This document shows, piece by piece, positions 53,609 through 62,327 of a stretch of 64,000 nucleotides of DNA; positions within the stretch are counted from its first letter, which is position 1; every line of letters starts with the position of its first letter. The stretch lies in contig NZ_BOOZ01000025.1 in the NCBI RefSeq assembly GCF_016863495.1, forward strand, positions 1 to 64,000, read 5' to 3'. This DNA is from Micromonospora andamanensis. Lineage in GTDB: Bacteria; Actinomycetota; Actinomycetes; Mycobacteriales; Micromonosporaceae. The notes under the pieces were generated by a model. The model saw nothing but the letters and a program-made list of their open reading frames with translations. It was not told where the DNA came from and searched no databases. Position numbers and translations under genes: made by a program.

Positions 53609-54145
53609 ATGCTCGGTGACCGGCTCCGCGTCCTGCGCCAGCAGCACTCCCTCACGCTGCGGCAGCTCGCCACAGCCGCCGACGTGTCACCCGCCCTGCT
53701 CAGCCAGATCGAGAACGGGGCGACCGACCCGAGCCTGGCCACCCTGCGAAAACTCGCGCAGGTGTTCGACACCTCGATCGCCGAGCTGTTCTCCGAACCC
53801 GAAGCACCGGCGGTGCACATCAGCAGGTCGGGCAGCCGCAGCCTGCTCACCGCTCCCCCGGGCCAGATCACCTACGAGCGCCTCACGCCGGGGCGCGGGG
53901 ATCTGGAGGTGCTCCAGGCCCACCTCGCGCCCGGCGACGCCAGTTCGGCCGAGCCGTGGGCCCACCCCTCCACCGAGTGCGCCATCGTCATCAGCGGCGA
54001 GGTGGTCGCCGACATCGGCGGCGAGGCGTACACCCTCACCTCCGGCGAGGCCGTCACCTTCGACTCCCGCCTGGCCCACCTCTACCGCAACGCCAGCAAC
54101 CAGCCGGCCCACCTGATCATCGCGGTCACCCCACCCAACCCCTGA
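53609..54145 (+). CDS. XRE-cupin transcriptional regulator
   Basis: A 178-residue regulator with an N-terminal XRE helix-turn-helix (about 3-58: TLRQLATAADVSPALLSQIENGATDPSLATL) and a C-terminal cupin domain (about 105-175: PGDASSAEPWAHPSTECAIVISGEVVADIGGE, ending in HLYRNASNQPAHLIIAV). Such proteins often control amine, amino acid or opine catabolic operons. It is divergent from the Opp-type operon and probably binds the symmetric operator at 53533-53574. Confidence 0.92.
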   Translation: MLGDRLRVLRQQHSLTLRQLATAADVSPALLSQIENGATDPSLATLRKLAQVFDTSIAELFSEPEAPAVHISRSGSRSLLTAPPGQITYERLTPGRGDLEVLQAHLAPGDASSAEPWAHPSTECAIVISGEVVADIGGEAYTLTSGEAVTFDSRLAHLYRNASNQPAHLIIAVTPPNP

Positions 54146-54210
54146 GAGCCGCCGCCGTCGGGAAACCCGTCCGCTACCGGCTGCGATTCGATGGATCCTC
54201 GAGGAGCACA

Positions 54211-55035
54211 ATGCGATTTGTCCGGGCCGCCGCGCTTACCGCGGCGGTAACCCTGTCTCTGTTCGCCAGTGGCTGCGGCGGCACTGACGACTCCACGCCG
54301 GCAGGTGACCCCACCCGCTCCGCACCAACCGGTGACACCACCTCCTCCGCACCCGCCACACCAGGGCCGAAGGTGGTCGCCTCCACCACCTGGGTCGGCG
54401 CGCTCGCCAAGGCCGCCGGCGCCAGCGAGGTCACCCTCGTCGCCCCCGCCGACGTCGAACACCCGCCGGACTTCCAGCCGACGGCCCGCGATCTCAAGGC
54501 CGCCGCCGACGCCGACTACGTCCTGTACGCCGAGACCGACGGCTTCGCGCCTCGGCTCATCAAGGCGGCCGGCGACAGCGAGCTCATCACCGTAATCCCC
54601 GTCGAGGCCACCCCCGGGAAGATCGCCTCGGAGGTGACCCGACTGGCCAACACGTTCGGCACCGCCGACGCGGCGAAGGCGTGGTTGAGCACCTTCAACG
54701 CCGAGTACACCGCGCTGTCCGGCCAGGCGAAGGCCGCCCTTCCCAACCCGGCGCCCACGGCGGTGTCGGAGTTGTTCGTCGGCTACTGGGGTTCATTCGC
54801 CGGGATCGAGGTCACCGACCTGTACGGGCCGGAGCCGGTCACCGCGAGCGAGCGGGCGACCCTTACCGCCAAGAAGCCCAAGCTGGTCTTCACCAACGCC
54901 CACGTGCCGGACGTGGACCCGAAGATCCCCGGCGCCACCCGGGTCAAGCTCGTCAACTACCCCGGCAAGGATCTGGATCTGCTCGGCGTGTTCCGGACCA
55001 ACACCGAACGGCTGACCGCAGCGCTCGCCCCCTGA
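54211..55035 (+). CDS. orphan metal-type (cluster A-I/ZnuA-like) solute-binding lipoprotein
   Basis: A 274-residue lipoprotein with lipobox SGC (Cys22). A Thr/Ser/Pro linker precedes a binding domain with features of metal ABC receptors: VVASTTWVGALAKAAG, VEHPPDFQPTARDL (His as likely ligand), DYVLYAETDGFAPRL and LVFTNAHVPD. ATG 54211 has GAGGAGC upstream. No permease or ATPase lies nearby, and a hairpin follows, so it is probably monocistronic and shares a transporter encoded elsewhere or acts as a metal buffer. It differs enough from ZnuA that the metal is uncertain. Confidence 0.78.
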   Translation: MRFVRAAALTAAVTLSLFASGCGGTDDSTPAGDPTRSAPTGDTTSSAPATPGPKVVASTTWVGALAKAAGASEVTLVAPADVEHPPDFQPTARDLKAAADADYVLYAETDGFAPRLIKAAGDSELITVIPVEATPGKIASEVTRLANTFGTADAAKAWLSTFNAEYTALSGQAKAALPNPAPTAVSELFVGYWGSFAGIEVTDLYGPEPVTASERATLTAKKPKLVFTNAHVPDVDPKIPGATRVKLVNYPGKDLDLLGVFRTNTERLTAALAP

Positions 55036-55049
55036 GCGACCGGTCCGTC

Positions 55050-55084
55050 GCGGCCGGTGCGCGGCGACAGCCCGCACCGGCCGC
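55050..55084 (+). terminator. terminator after the metal-binding lipoprotein gene
   Basis: A 12-bp stem, GCGGCCGGTGCG (55050-55061) with 55073-55084, 15 bases past the stop. Confidence 0.7.
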
Positions 55085-55200
55085 ATCTCGCCCCGGCGAC
55101 GCCGGTTCGCCGAGCTGTAGGCACACCCCCCGGGGATCACGCCATCGCCACAAACTCCCAACTCGTCGCCGGGTCTCGGGTCGGCGCGGGTTCGGGCCTG

Positions 55201-55228
55201 TTGCAACGACCGCACCGGTCGCTAGTGT
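55201..55228 (+). promoter_or_regulatory. promoter of the leaderless acyltransferase-like gene
   Basis: TTGCAA (55201-55206), a 16-bp spacer and TAGTGT (55223-55228), 7 bases before GTG 55236. Confidence 0.5.
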
Positions 55229-55235
55229 CGTCCGT

Positions 55236-56180
55236 GTGGATCTGGACGACATCGCCGCCGCGCTCGGAGTATCCGTGGAGGACGTCGAACGCGTGCACCG
55301 GCTCGCTGGCGACCTCCCATCGGCACCGGTGCCCGCCAGAGCCGACGCTCCCGCGCTGCTCGACCGGCTCGCGGTGCGACCGGACGACGCCGCCGAGATC
55401 ATGGCGGGCTGGCCCGACCCCGACTCCACGCTGTGGACCCCGGAGCTGCGCTGGCTGCTCGACCGCTCGATCGCCCTGGTCCGCGCGGATCTGGGGGGCC
55501 ACGAATGGCTGCCCCCTGGTCCGGCGTTGCCGCGCGAGCGGGGCCCCGCCTGGCAACATCTCTATGTCTACGCATACCTCGCCCTGGTCGACGTGGCCTT
55601 GGAGTACCACCGTGACCACGGTGTTCCCGACACCGTCTCCTGGGTGACCCTCGCCGACCTGGGTCGCAACCTCGCGATCGACAGGCGGATGAACCGCGAG
55701 GGTTGGCCGGTGATGCAGAGCTGGCTGACACTGCACGCACGCGGCAGCGTCTACGAACTCGGCCGGCTCCAGCACCATCGCGGCGGGACCGCCATCAGCC
55801 TGCACATCCCCGAGTCGGGGCCGATGACCCCCGAGGCGATCGACGCCTCGCTCGACGAGGCCCGGGCGTTCTTCCCGCGCCACTTCCCGGACGAGCACTA
55901 CACGGCCTTCGCCTGCGGCTCGTGGCTGCTCGACCCGCAGCTGCGGGAGTACCTGCCCGAGGACTCCAACATCGTCCGGTTCCAGCGCAGGTTCGAGTTG
56001 GAGCCCTACGAGGAGCCGGAGGGAATCGACGCCGACGTCGAGGTGCGGCGCTTCGTGTTCCGCAGCCTGACCACACCGCTGGATCAACTGCCGCGCCACA
56101 CCATGCTCCAGCGCGCGGTCGTCGACCACCTCAAGGCCGGGCGCCACTGGCAGTGGCGCAACGGCCGCTTCCCGATCTAG
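55236..56180 (+). CDS. acyltransferase-domain protein (GNAT-like C-terminal domain)
   Basis: A 314-residue cytoplasmic protein with an all-alpha N-terminal region (LDDIAAALGVSVEDVERVHRLAG) and a C-terminal half resembling the GNAT_C/NAT_N acyltransferase pair seen in actinomycetes: LGRLQHHRG, AISLHIPESGPMTPEAIDASLDEARAFF, YTAFACGSWLLDPQLREYL, DSNIVRFQRRFEL. The substrate is unknown. GTG 55236 is likely leaderless, with a -10 7 bases upstream. Confidence 0.78.
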   Translation: MDLDDIAAALGVSVEDVERVHRLAGDLPSAPVPARADAPALLDRLAVRPDDAAEIMAGWPDPDSTLWTPELRWLLDRSIALVRADLGGHEWLPPGPALPRERGPAWQHLYVYAYLALVDVALEYHRDHGVPDTVSWVTLADLGRNLAIDRRMNREGWPVMQSWLTLHARGSVYELGRLQHHRGGTAISLHIPESGPMTPEAIDASLDEARAFFPRHFPDEHYTAFACGSWLLDPQLREYLPEDSNIVRFQRRFELEPYEEPEGIDADVEVRRFVFRSLTTPLDQLPRHTMLQRAVVDHLKAGRHWQWRNGRFPI

Positions 56181-56281
56181 CCGGTTCACTGGCCAGTGGC
56201 GGGTCGGTGCAGTCTCGGCGAGTACGACGATCCGGCTTCGATCGATGAGCCTGACCGGGCCGGTAGACGGACAAACCAGAG

Positions 56282-56456
56282 AAGCACTCCCGCCGGGCGG
56301 TCGTCGACGGCATCCTGTACGTGGCCGTACCTGCCGGTGGACTTCCCGCCCTGGCAGACCGTGTACTCCCACCTCCAACGCCCCAACAGGACGGGCGTGA
56401 CCGAGCGGATCCTCCACGAGCTGAGGGAACGGGTCCGCCTGTCCCACGACCGGTAG
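56282..56456 (+). pseudogene. IS5-family transposase remnant
   Basis: The decayed N-terminal part of an IS5-type transposase in two frames. The first has KHSRRAVVDGILYV (56282-56323). It jumps to another frame as WPYLPVDFPPWQTVYSHLQR and VTERILHELRERVRLSHDR, ending at TAG 56456. Comparing with the usual ILY-x-LRTGC-x-W pattern, a short segment is deleted at the junction. No terminal repeats or DDE domain remain. It is old debris beside the RidA gene. Confidence 0.75.
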
Positions 56457-56507
56457 GCCGAGCTTTGAGGAGTCGCCGATCGACGACTCTTCCGGAAGGA
56501 GCGCAGC

Positions 56508-56915
56508 ATGGCCGTCTCGTTCGTCAATCCCGAAGGACTGCCGGCTACCGACCTGTACCGTCACGTCGCGGTCGCGACCGGCGCGAAGCAGGTCTTCATC
56601 GCCGGCCAGGTGGCCGTCGACGCGGACGGGGGCACGGTCGGCGCCGGAGACCTCGCCGCGCAGGTCGAGCAGTGCTACCTCAACGTTGCCAAGGCCCTGG
56701 CCGGGGTCGGTGGGTCCTTCGGTGATGTGGTACGCCTCACCGTGTACGTCGTCGACTGGACCCCGGACAAGATGACGCCGTTGATCGACGGCATCACCCG
56801 GGCCGCCGCGAAACTCGACGTCACTCCGGTCGCGCCGTTCACCGGGCTGGGCGTCAGCGCCCTCGCCGGCCCCGACTACCTCGTCGAGGTCGAGGCCACC
56901 GCCGTCATGGACTGA
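56508..56915 (+). CDS. RidA-family protein
   Basis: A 135-residue RidA/YjgF/UK114 protein: FIAGQVAVDADG, VEQCYLNVAKALAGVGG, VVRLTVYVVDW and EVEATAVMD. It is a homotrimer that hydrolyses reactive enamines/imines formed from amino acids. The canonical active-site Arg near the end (R-VE type) is not evident, since YLVEVEATAV lacks it, so it may belong to a non-deaminase Rid subgroup. GGAAGGAGC precedes the ATG. It has no operon partner. Confidence 0.85.
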   Translation: MAVSFVNPEGLPATDLYRHVAVATGAKQVFIAGQVAVDADGGTVGAGDLAAQVEQCYLNVAKALAGVGGSFGDVVRLTVYVVDWTPDKMTPLIDGITRAAAKLDVTPVAPFTGLGVSALAGPDYLVEVEATAVMD

Positions 56916-56981
56916 GAGCGCGTTTCACATTGCTGTCAGTCGGATGTGTTGAAGGTGCGGCATGGGTGGCGGGTGGCGGGT

Positions 56982-57740
56982 TCACCTCGTGTGAGACGGC
57001 GAAGCATAAGACCAGGTCCGGACGGCGATGGCGCCGGCCAGCAGGGCCAGACCCACGACGTGCAGCGCCCGGACGATTGTCACGGCGAGGGCGGTGGCAC
57101 CGGGAAGCAGCGGCACGAGCGCCAGGCCGGCAGCGGCCACCAGCGCGGCAACGCTCCAGAACAGCGCCGGACGCCGACGTGGCGGCGCAACCCGACAAAC
57201 ACCGACCCTCGGCGCTTCCCGCCGGCCGAGGCGTACGGCGAACACCACGACGAGCAACGCGCCGACGAGGCTGCTCGTCAGATCCGAGACCGTCCACCAG
57301 GCGACGTCCGTGACGCTCGACCAGTGGAGACCGAACACCACTCGAAGCCAGCCGTCGGTGTGGGTCAGCCAGTCCCAGCCGAGGTGGCTCGCCGCCCCGA
57401 GCAACGCCGAGCTGATCGTGATCCACCAGCGGTGCGGCCACCGGGCCAGGGAGCCGTGGCCGCCCCAGCCGAACCAACGGTCGCCGGGCAGGTGAGCCAG
57501 GACGGTGTCGGCGCCGGCCCGGAAGATCGCCGCGTACGTCAGCGCCACCGGCAGGCACCACCAGAGCAGCGCCGGCCAGGAATGGGTGTCGGCGAAACTT
57601 CGGCCGGTCGGGCCGGTCGCCAGATAGGCGACGTCCGGCGACATCGCGCCGGTGCTCAACGCCACCCCGTCGAACCACAGTGGCCGCCACCACTTCAGCG
57701 CCAGCGCCGGCGCGAGATGCGAGGGGAAGGTCAGCGGCAC
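56982..57740 (-). CDS. DUF4184 membrane protein
   Basis: A 252-residue membrane protein with about six hydrophobic segments. It begins PLTFPSHLAPALAL and has the DUF4184 features LSTGAMSPDVAYL, HSWPALLWWCLPVAL and GAASHLGWDWLTHTDGW with conserved His and Asp residues. The function is unknown. I choose GTG 57740 because a -10, TATGCT, lies 7 bases upstream at 57748-57753, which would overlap the alternative ATG at 57752. Confidence 0.8.
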   Translation of the reverse strand: MPLTFPSHLAPALALKWWRPLWFDGVALSTGAMSPDVAYLATGPTGRSFADTHSWPALLWWCLPVALTYAAIFRAGADTVLAHLPGDRWFGWGGHGSLARWPHRWWITISSALLGAASHLGWDWLTHTDGWLRVVFGLHWSSVTDVAWWTVSDLTSSLVGALLVVVFAVRLGRREAPRVGVCRVAPPRRRPALFWSVAALVAAAGLALVPLLPGATALAVTIVRALHVVGLALLAGAIAVRTWSYASPSHTR

Positions 57741-57747
57741 GGTGCGG

Positions 57748-57753
57748 AGCATA
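57748..57753 (-). promoter_or_regulatory. -10 element of the DUF4184 gene
   Basis: TATGCT on the minus strand, 7 bases before GTG 57740. It overlaps the alternative ATG, so a leaderless GTG start is likely. Confidence 0.45.
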
Positions 57754-57823
57754 GGGCTTGTCGTCCGCGTCGTCGGCCCGAGGCGGTTCGGTACGACGCG
57801 TCGACGGCGTACACCGCGAGGAG

Positions 57824-57855
57824 CCGGGCGCGGACCCGGGTGGGTCCGCGCCCGG
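57824..57855 (-). terminator. terminator after the feruloyl-esterase-like gene
   Basis: A 14-bp stem (57824-57837 with 57842-57855) and a 4-base loop, 16 bases past the stop of the CBM2 esterase. Confidence 0.75.
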
Positions 57856-57870
57856 ACGGGACGGTACGGA

Positions 57871-59199
57871 TCAGCTGACGGTGCAGGCCGCGCCGTTGAG
57901 GGTGAACGAGCTGGGTCTGGCGGTGTTGCCGGTGTGGGTGGCCTGGAAGCCGATGCCCACCGACGCGTTCGGGGCGATGGTGCCGTTGTAGGAGACGTTG
58001 CGGGCCGTCACCTGCCCCGAGGTCGGTGAGTAGCTGGCGTTCCAGCCACCGGTGATGGTCTGCCCGCCGGGCAGCGTGAAGACAAGCGACCAGCCGTTGA
58101 TCGTCGAGCTGCCGGTGTTGGTGATGGTGATCTGCTCGGTCAGCCCGTTGTTCCAGGCGTTGACCTCGGCGGTGACCCGGCACGCCCCACCACCGGGCGG
58201 CGGGGTGGTCGGGTTCGGGGGCGGCGTGGTCGGGTTCGGCGGCGGGGTGGTCGGGTTCGGCGGTGGGGTGGTGCCGCCGCCGAACTGGGTGAAGAACCGC
58301 CAGGTCTCGCCCGGCAGCCAGGTCCGGGAGCCACTGTCACCGGGAGCGCCGTCCTGCGGTGCGGCGATGTGTCCCTCGTCGAACGCCGCCCAGACGACCG
58401 GGTAGCCGGAGGCGCAGCCCGAGTAGGTGGTGCTGCGGTGGGTGAGGCTGCCCTGCGAGGGTTCCGGCGGGTTCTGCGCGGTGCAACCGTTGTTGCGGAC
58501 GAACCGGTCCCGCAGCGACCGACCGTTGGAGATGTTGAGGACGCTGTCGCGGATGCCGTGCGCCCCGAAGTAGGCGACCGGCTGGGTGCCGCCACTGCAG
58601 CCGCTCAGCTGCGCACCACCGTAGACGGCGACGGCCCGGAAGATGTTCGGCCGGGCACAGGCGACGGCGTAGCTCATCGCGCCGCCGTAGCTGAAGCCGA
58701 GCGCGAAGCGCTGCGTGGTCTCGACGCAGAGGTCGCCCTCGATCTGCCGGAGCATGTCGTCGACGAACGTCACGTCCTCGCCACCGGAGTTGGCCCAGCC
58801 GGCGTTGAGGCCCTGCGGCGCGACGAAGATGGTGCTGTTGTTCGACAGCGGCAACAGCCCGTAGTAGGCCCAGGTGTCGCGCTGCACGGTCTGGCCGGTG
58901 GCGACGTCGGTCGCCGAGCCGTTGAGCCAGTGGAACCCGAAGACCAGCCGGTACGGGTTGTTGTTGTTGTAGTTGTCCGGCACCCGCAGGATGTAGCTGC
59001 GGTTCTTGCCGCTGCTCTGGATGGTGTGGGTACCGCTGCGCAGGGTGGGTGCCTTGCCGCAGCCGGCGGTCGCGGCCAGGATGCCCGACTGGGCGGCCGG
59101 GACACTGCCGGGGTTGGCGCTCAGGGCCGTGCCGGCGGCGGCCAGCACCATCAGGGCCGCGAGCGCGACAGGCCCGACTATCGATAGACGCCTGGACAT
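57871..59199 (-). CDS. secreted CE1/PHB-depolymerase-like esterase with CBM2
   Basis: A secreted 442-residue enzyme. The signal peptide ends near ALSA. The alpha/beta-hydrolase domain (about 45-305) follows the CE1/feruloyl esterase or PHB-depolymerase pattern: YRLVFGFHWLNG, FVAPQGLNAGW, the nucleophile motif GFSYGGAMS, and a His near FDEGHIAA. A linker of repeated NPTTPPP leads to CBM2 (about 340-442). The CBM2 favours feruloyl esterase activity on arabinoxylan. ATG 59199 is chosen because TGGAGT lies 5 bases upstream; an ATG four codons earlier lacks this site. Confidence 0.87.
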   Translation of the reverse strand: MSRRLSIVGPVALAALMVLAAAGTALSANPGSVPAAQSGILAATAGCGKAPTLRSGTHTIQSSGKNRSYILRVPDNYNNNNPYRLVFGFHWLNGSATDVATGQTVQRDTWAYYGLLPLSNNSTIFVAPQGLNAGWANSGGEDVTFVDDMLRQIEGDLCVETTQRFALGFSYGGAMSYAVACARPNIFRAVAVYGGAQLSGCSGGTQPVAYFGAHGIRDSVLNISNGRSLRDRFVRNNGCTAQNPPEPSQGSLTHRSTTYSGCASGYPVVWAAFDEGHIAAPQDGAPGDSGSRTWLPGETWRFFTQFGGGTTPPPNPTTPPPNPTTPPPNPTTPPPGGGACRVTAEVNAWNNGLTEQITITNTGSSTINGWSLVFTLPGGQTITGGWNASYSPTSGQVTARNVSYNGTIAPNASVGIGFQATHTGNTARPSSFTLNGAACTVS

Positions 59200-59596
59200 G
59201 GTGTACTCCATTCCGCGCCCGCTGTGGACGCGCGGCGGTGCGGCGCATCACTGTGGCGGCAGCGCCGGGAACGGCCGGCGTACCGCGGTGATGTGCCTGG
59301 ATACGGTGCGACACCGGCCCGGGCTGTCGGATCAGGTGGGCGACCCGGGGCGGCGAGTTTCGACGTGTGCCACGGCTCCCGCGACGTACCGTCAGCCGCC
59401 CTGGACCGGCGGCGTGACCCGTCCCGCACGGGGCCCGCAGTGCCCGTCAGCCGGCGCCGGGCGCCTCGGCTCACCCGGTCACCGACCGGGCGGGGGACGT
59501 CGGAGCGTGCCCTTCGCTCCTGCCTCCGCAACGTAACCGGTGAGCGATAACATAGCAAGGCGTAAATATGTTGTCGCCCATCGAAGGGAGACGCCC
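59200..59596. other. 397-nt divergent intergenic region
   Basis: It lies between the CBM2 esterase and the S15 peptidase gene. Open frames lack coding support. It holds a dyad at 59544-59577 and a GAAGGGAG ribosome site before GTG 59597. No other structure was recognised. Confidence 0.45.
59544..59577. promoter_or_regulatory. candidate operator before the S15 peptidase gene
   Basis: GCGATAACATA (59544-59554) and TATGTTGTCGC (59567-59577) match as reverse complements at 10 of 11 positions, 20 bases before the start. It could be a repressor site or an mRNA hairpin near the ribosome site. Confidence 0.45.
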
Positions 59597-61477
59597 GTGC
59601 GTCGGTCCCCCCGCCTGCTGGCCATCCTCGGCATCGGTCTGTCCGGCACGTTGACGTGGCACGCGGCGCCAGCGGCGGCACGGCCCGCACCCACCACCAC
59701 CCCGGGCATCGTGGTCGTCGACGGCATGACCCAACCGGTGTTCCCGTTCGCCGACGCGATCGAGGAACGGGTGTACGTGCAGACCACCGTGGACACCGAC
59801 CGGGACGGCCGGCTCGACCGGGTGGCGATCGACATCTCCCGGCCCCGGGAGACCGCCACCGACGGGTTCAAGGTGCCTGTCATCTTCGAGCACAGCCCGT
59901 ACCGCAAGGACGTCTGGTACGACGTGCCGTACCCGAGCGTGCTTGTGGACGAGCTGCCGCAGAACGACGTCGACAGCCGGTCCGGCCTACGGACCGGCGA
60001 CGTGACCGCGCAGCGGGCGACGGGGAAGGCCAACCTGCCCGGCTCGCTCGACGACTACTACGTGCCCCGGGGATACGCTGTGGTGCTCGGGCAGAGCGTC
60101 GGCACCGGCGATTCCGACGGCTGCCCGACAAGCGGCGACCGGGCGGAGACGCTCGGCACCCGGGCGGTGATCGACTGGCTGAACGGGCGGGCGAAGGGGT
60201 ACGACGCGGCCGGCGCGCCGGTCACCGCCGACTGGACCACCGGGGCGGTCGGCATGACAGGCGTCTCCTACAACGGCACGCTGCCCAACCAGGTGGCCGC
60301 CACCGGCGTCCCGGGGCTGCGGACCATCGTGCCGGTGGCCGCCATCAGCAGCTGGTACGACTACTACCGCGCCAACGGTCTGGTGGTGGCGCCGGGGACG
60401 TACCAGGGTGAGGACACCGACGTGCTGGCCGGGTTCACCGCCGGCCGGGCCCGGGCCGAGGGGCGCTGCGCCGACGAGATCGCCGAGCTCACCGCCCGGC
60501 AGGACCGGGTCACCGGCGACTACTCGGCGTTCTGGCGCGACCGCGACCACCTCGACGCCGGCCGGGTACGGGCCAGCGTGCTCGTCGTCCACGGGCTCAA
60601 CGACTGGAACGTGAAGACCGAGCACTTTGCCGGCTGGTGGGACGAGTTGACCCGGCACCACGTGCCCCGTCGGATCTGGCTGCACCAGGGCGGGCACGGC
60701 GGGCCGGGCAACACGGCCTCGGTGACCCTGCCCGACGGCCGCACCTGGACCTGGAAGCAGACCGAGCACCGCTGGTTTGACCACTGGCTGTGGCAGGTGC
60801 CCAACGGGATCATGGACGAGCCGACAGCGGTGGTGCAGCGCGAGGACCGCGCCTACACGACGTACGCCAACTGGCCCGATCCGGGCAGCCGGGAGGTGCC
60901 GCTGCGGCTGGCCGCCACCGACGCCGCCGCCGTCGGCACCCTCACCTCCGTCACGGCGCCGAGGCGCGCGGTCGAGCAGAGCTTTGTCGACGAGGGTCGC
61001 ACCATCCATCCGGACACCCTGGTCGCCGACCCCGACACGGCCAGCCCGCACCGGCTGGCCTACCTCTCCCCCACGCTGGCCCGGGACGTCCGGGTCTCCG
61101 GCCGACCGGAGCTACGGCTGCGGCTGGCGATCGACAACAAGCCGGACGCGAACCTCTCCGCGTACCTGGTCGACTACGGGCCGACCGGTTCGACCGCCGC
61201 CCCGACAGTGGTGACCCGGGGTTGGATGGACCCGCAGAACCGCCGAAGCCCGTCCCGCACCGACCCGTTGCGCCAGGGCAGGCTGTACGACCTGCGGTGG
61301 ACCCTGGAGCCCAAGGACCACGTCTTCCCGGCAGGCCACCGGATCGGTCTGGTGATCTTCTCCAGCGACCAGGAGTACACCCTGTTACCGCTGGGCGGCA
61401 CCCGGCTGCGGGTCGCACCGCACCGCAGTGAGCTGCGCCTGCCGGTGGTCGGCGGAAGGTCAGCTCTCGGCTTCTGA
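59597..61477 (+). CDS. secreted S15/CocE Xaa-Pro dipeptidyl-peptidase-like hydrolase
   Basis: A 626-residue exported hydrolase. From GTG 59597 (GAAGGGAGACGCCC upstream) a signal peptide ends near AAPAAA. The S15 domain has FEHSPYRKDVWYD, LGQSVGTGDSDGC, GMTGVSYNGTLPNQ with the nucleophile Ser, VLVVHGLNDWNVK with the Asp and HQGGHGGPG with the His. A C-terminal jelly-roll (about 430-620) is usual. It cleaves Xaa-Pro dipeptides or related esters outside the cell. One TTA leucine codon lies near the 3' end. Confidence 0.9.
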   Translation: MRRSPRLLAILGIGLSGTLTWHAAPAAARPAPTTTPGIVVVDGMTQPVFPFADAIEERVYVQTTVDTDRDGRLDRVAIDISRPRETATDGFKVPVIFEHSPYRKDVWYDVPYPSVLVDELPQNDVDSRSGLRTGDVTAQRATGKANLPGSLDDYYVPRGYAVVLGQSVGTGDSDGCPTSGDRAETLGTRAVIDWLNGRAKGYDAAGAPVTADWTTGAVGMTGVSYNGTLPNQVAATGVPGLRTIVPVAAISSWYDYYRANGLVVAPGTYQGEDTDVLAGFTAGRARAEGRCADEIAELTARQDRVTGDYSAFWRDRDHLDAGRVRASVLVVHGLNDWNVKTEHFAGWWDELTRHHVPRRIWLHQGGHGGPGNTASVTLPDGRTWTWKQTEHRWFDHWLWQVPNGIMDEPTAVVQREDRAYTTYANWPDPGSREVPLRLAATDAAAVGTLTSVTAPRRAVEQSFVDEGRTIHPDTLVADPDTASPHRLAYLSPTLARDVRVSGRPELRLRLAIDNKPDANLSAYLVDYGPTGSTAAPTVVTRGWMDPQNRRSPSRTDPLRQGRLYDLRWTLEPKDHVFPAGHRIGLVIFSSDQEYTLLPLGGTRLRVAPHRSELRLPVVGGRSALGF

Positions 61478-61498
61478 CCCCGACGCGCGGGCCCGGGC

Positions 61499-62296
61499 TC
61501 AGCGCCCCGGCTCGCGCTTCGTGGTGGCGACGGGCGGGCTGGAGGCACGACCGGCACCGAAGACCCGCTCGTAGCCGACGGGCACCACGAGGAAGGCGGC
61601 GAGCAGGGCGAGGGCGACCAGGCCGGGCAGGAACCGCCCGGCCGGCAGCAGCGCCAGCGCCACCACGGGTGCGAGCAGTTGCGCGGGGGGCACCGATCCG
61701 ACGCTCAGCCCCCGGAACAACACATCTCCCGCGAGATACCGGGCGACCCCGCCGAACAGCGCGGCGAAGTCCACGGCGACCGCCGCCGTCCAGAGCCACA
61801 ACTGCACGTCACCGCCGAGGACGGCACCGACGACGAACGGGATCCAGGACAGCGCGGTGGTCGTGGTGTAGAGGCGCAGCGTGCGGTGCAGCCGGCGGTC
61901 GCCCTCGGCCGCCCGACGGTAGAGGGCCAGATGAACAATCCGCACCACGAGATACGACAGCACCAGGATCAGGCGCGAGCCCAGGCCCGGTCCCCAGACG
62001 TTCGGGATGACCACGGCAATGAGGAAGATGGGGCCCATCGCGGCGGTGGTGCCGGCCCGGATCAGCCCGATGTCAGCGCGGGCCTGGTTACCCAGCCAGG
62101 CGTAGATCAGCCAGGAGATCCACAGCAGCAGGACGACCAGGCCCTTGAGCAGGGTCAACGGCGAGGCGTGACCAACCATGTAGGCGGTGATCCGGGTCAG
62201 GGCGAAGACGAACACCAGATCGAAGAAGATCTCGTACCGCGTCGTCCGGTGCGTCTCCGTGGTCGGCTCCACGCGCCCTCGGAGAAACGGCCCCAT
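61499..62296 (-). CDS. LtrA-family membrane protein, short
   Basis: A 265-residue membrane protein. The N-terminal TRYEIFFDLVFVFALTRITAYM and WISWLIYAWLGNQA match the LtrA (low temperature requirement A) family. Typical members have about 400 residues and a second half with an ERHGLIVIIALGES-type motif, absent here. Instead the protein ends after a few further helices. It is a shortened version or a divergent subfamily. The function is unknown. ATG 62296 is chosen. The gene may share a transcript with the NUDIX gene 31 bases upstream. Confidence 0.8.
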   Translation of the reverse strand: MGPFLRGRVEPTTETHRTTRYEIFFDLVFVFALTRITAYMVGHASPLTLLKGLVVLLLWISWLIYAWLGNQARADIGLIRAGTTAAMGPIFLIAVVIPNVWGPGLGSRLILVLSYLVVRIVHLALYRRAAEGDRRLHRTLRLYTTTTALSWIPFVVGAVLGGDVQLWLWTAAVAVDFAALFGGVARYLAGDVLFRGLSVGSVPPAQLLAPVVALALLPAGRFLPGLVALALLAAFLVVPVGYERVFGAGRASSPPVATTKREPGR

Positions 62297-62327
62297 GGAC
62301 CCATCTTCATGGCCGCGACAGTCGCGC

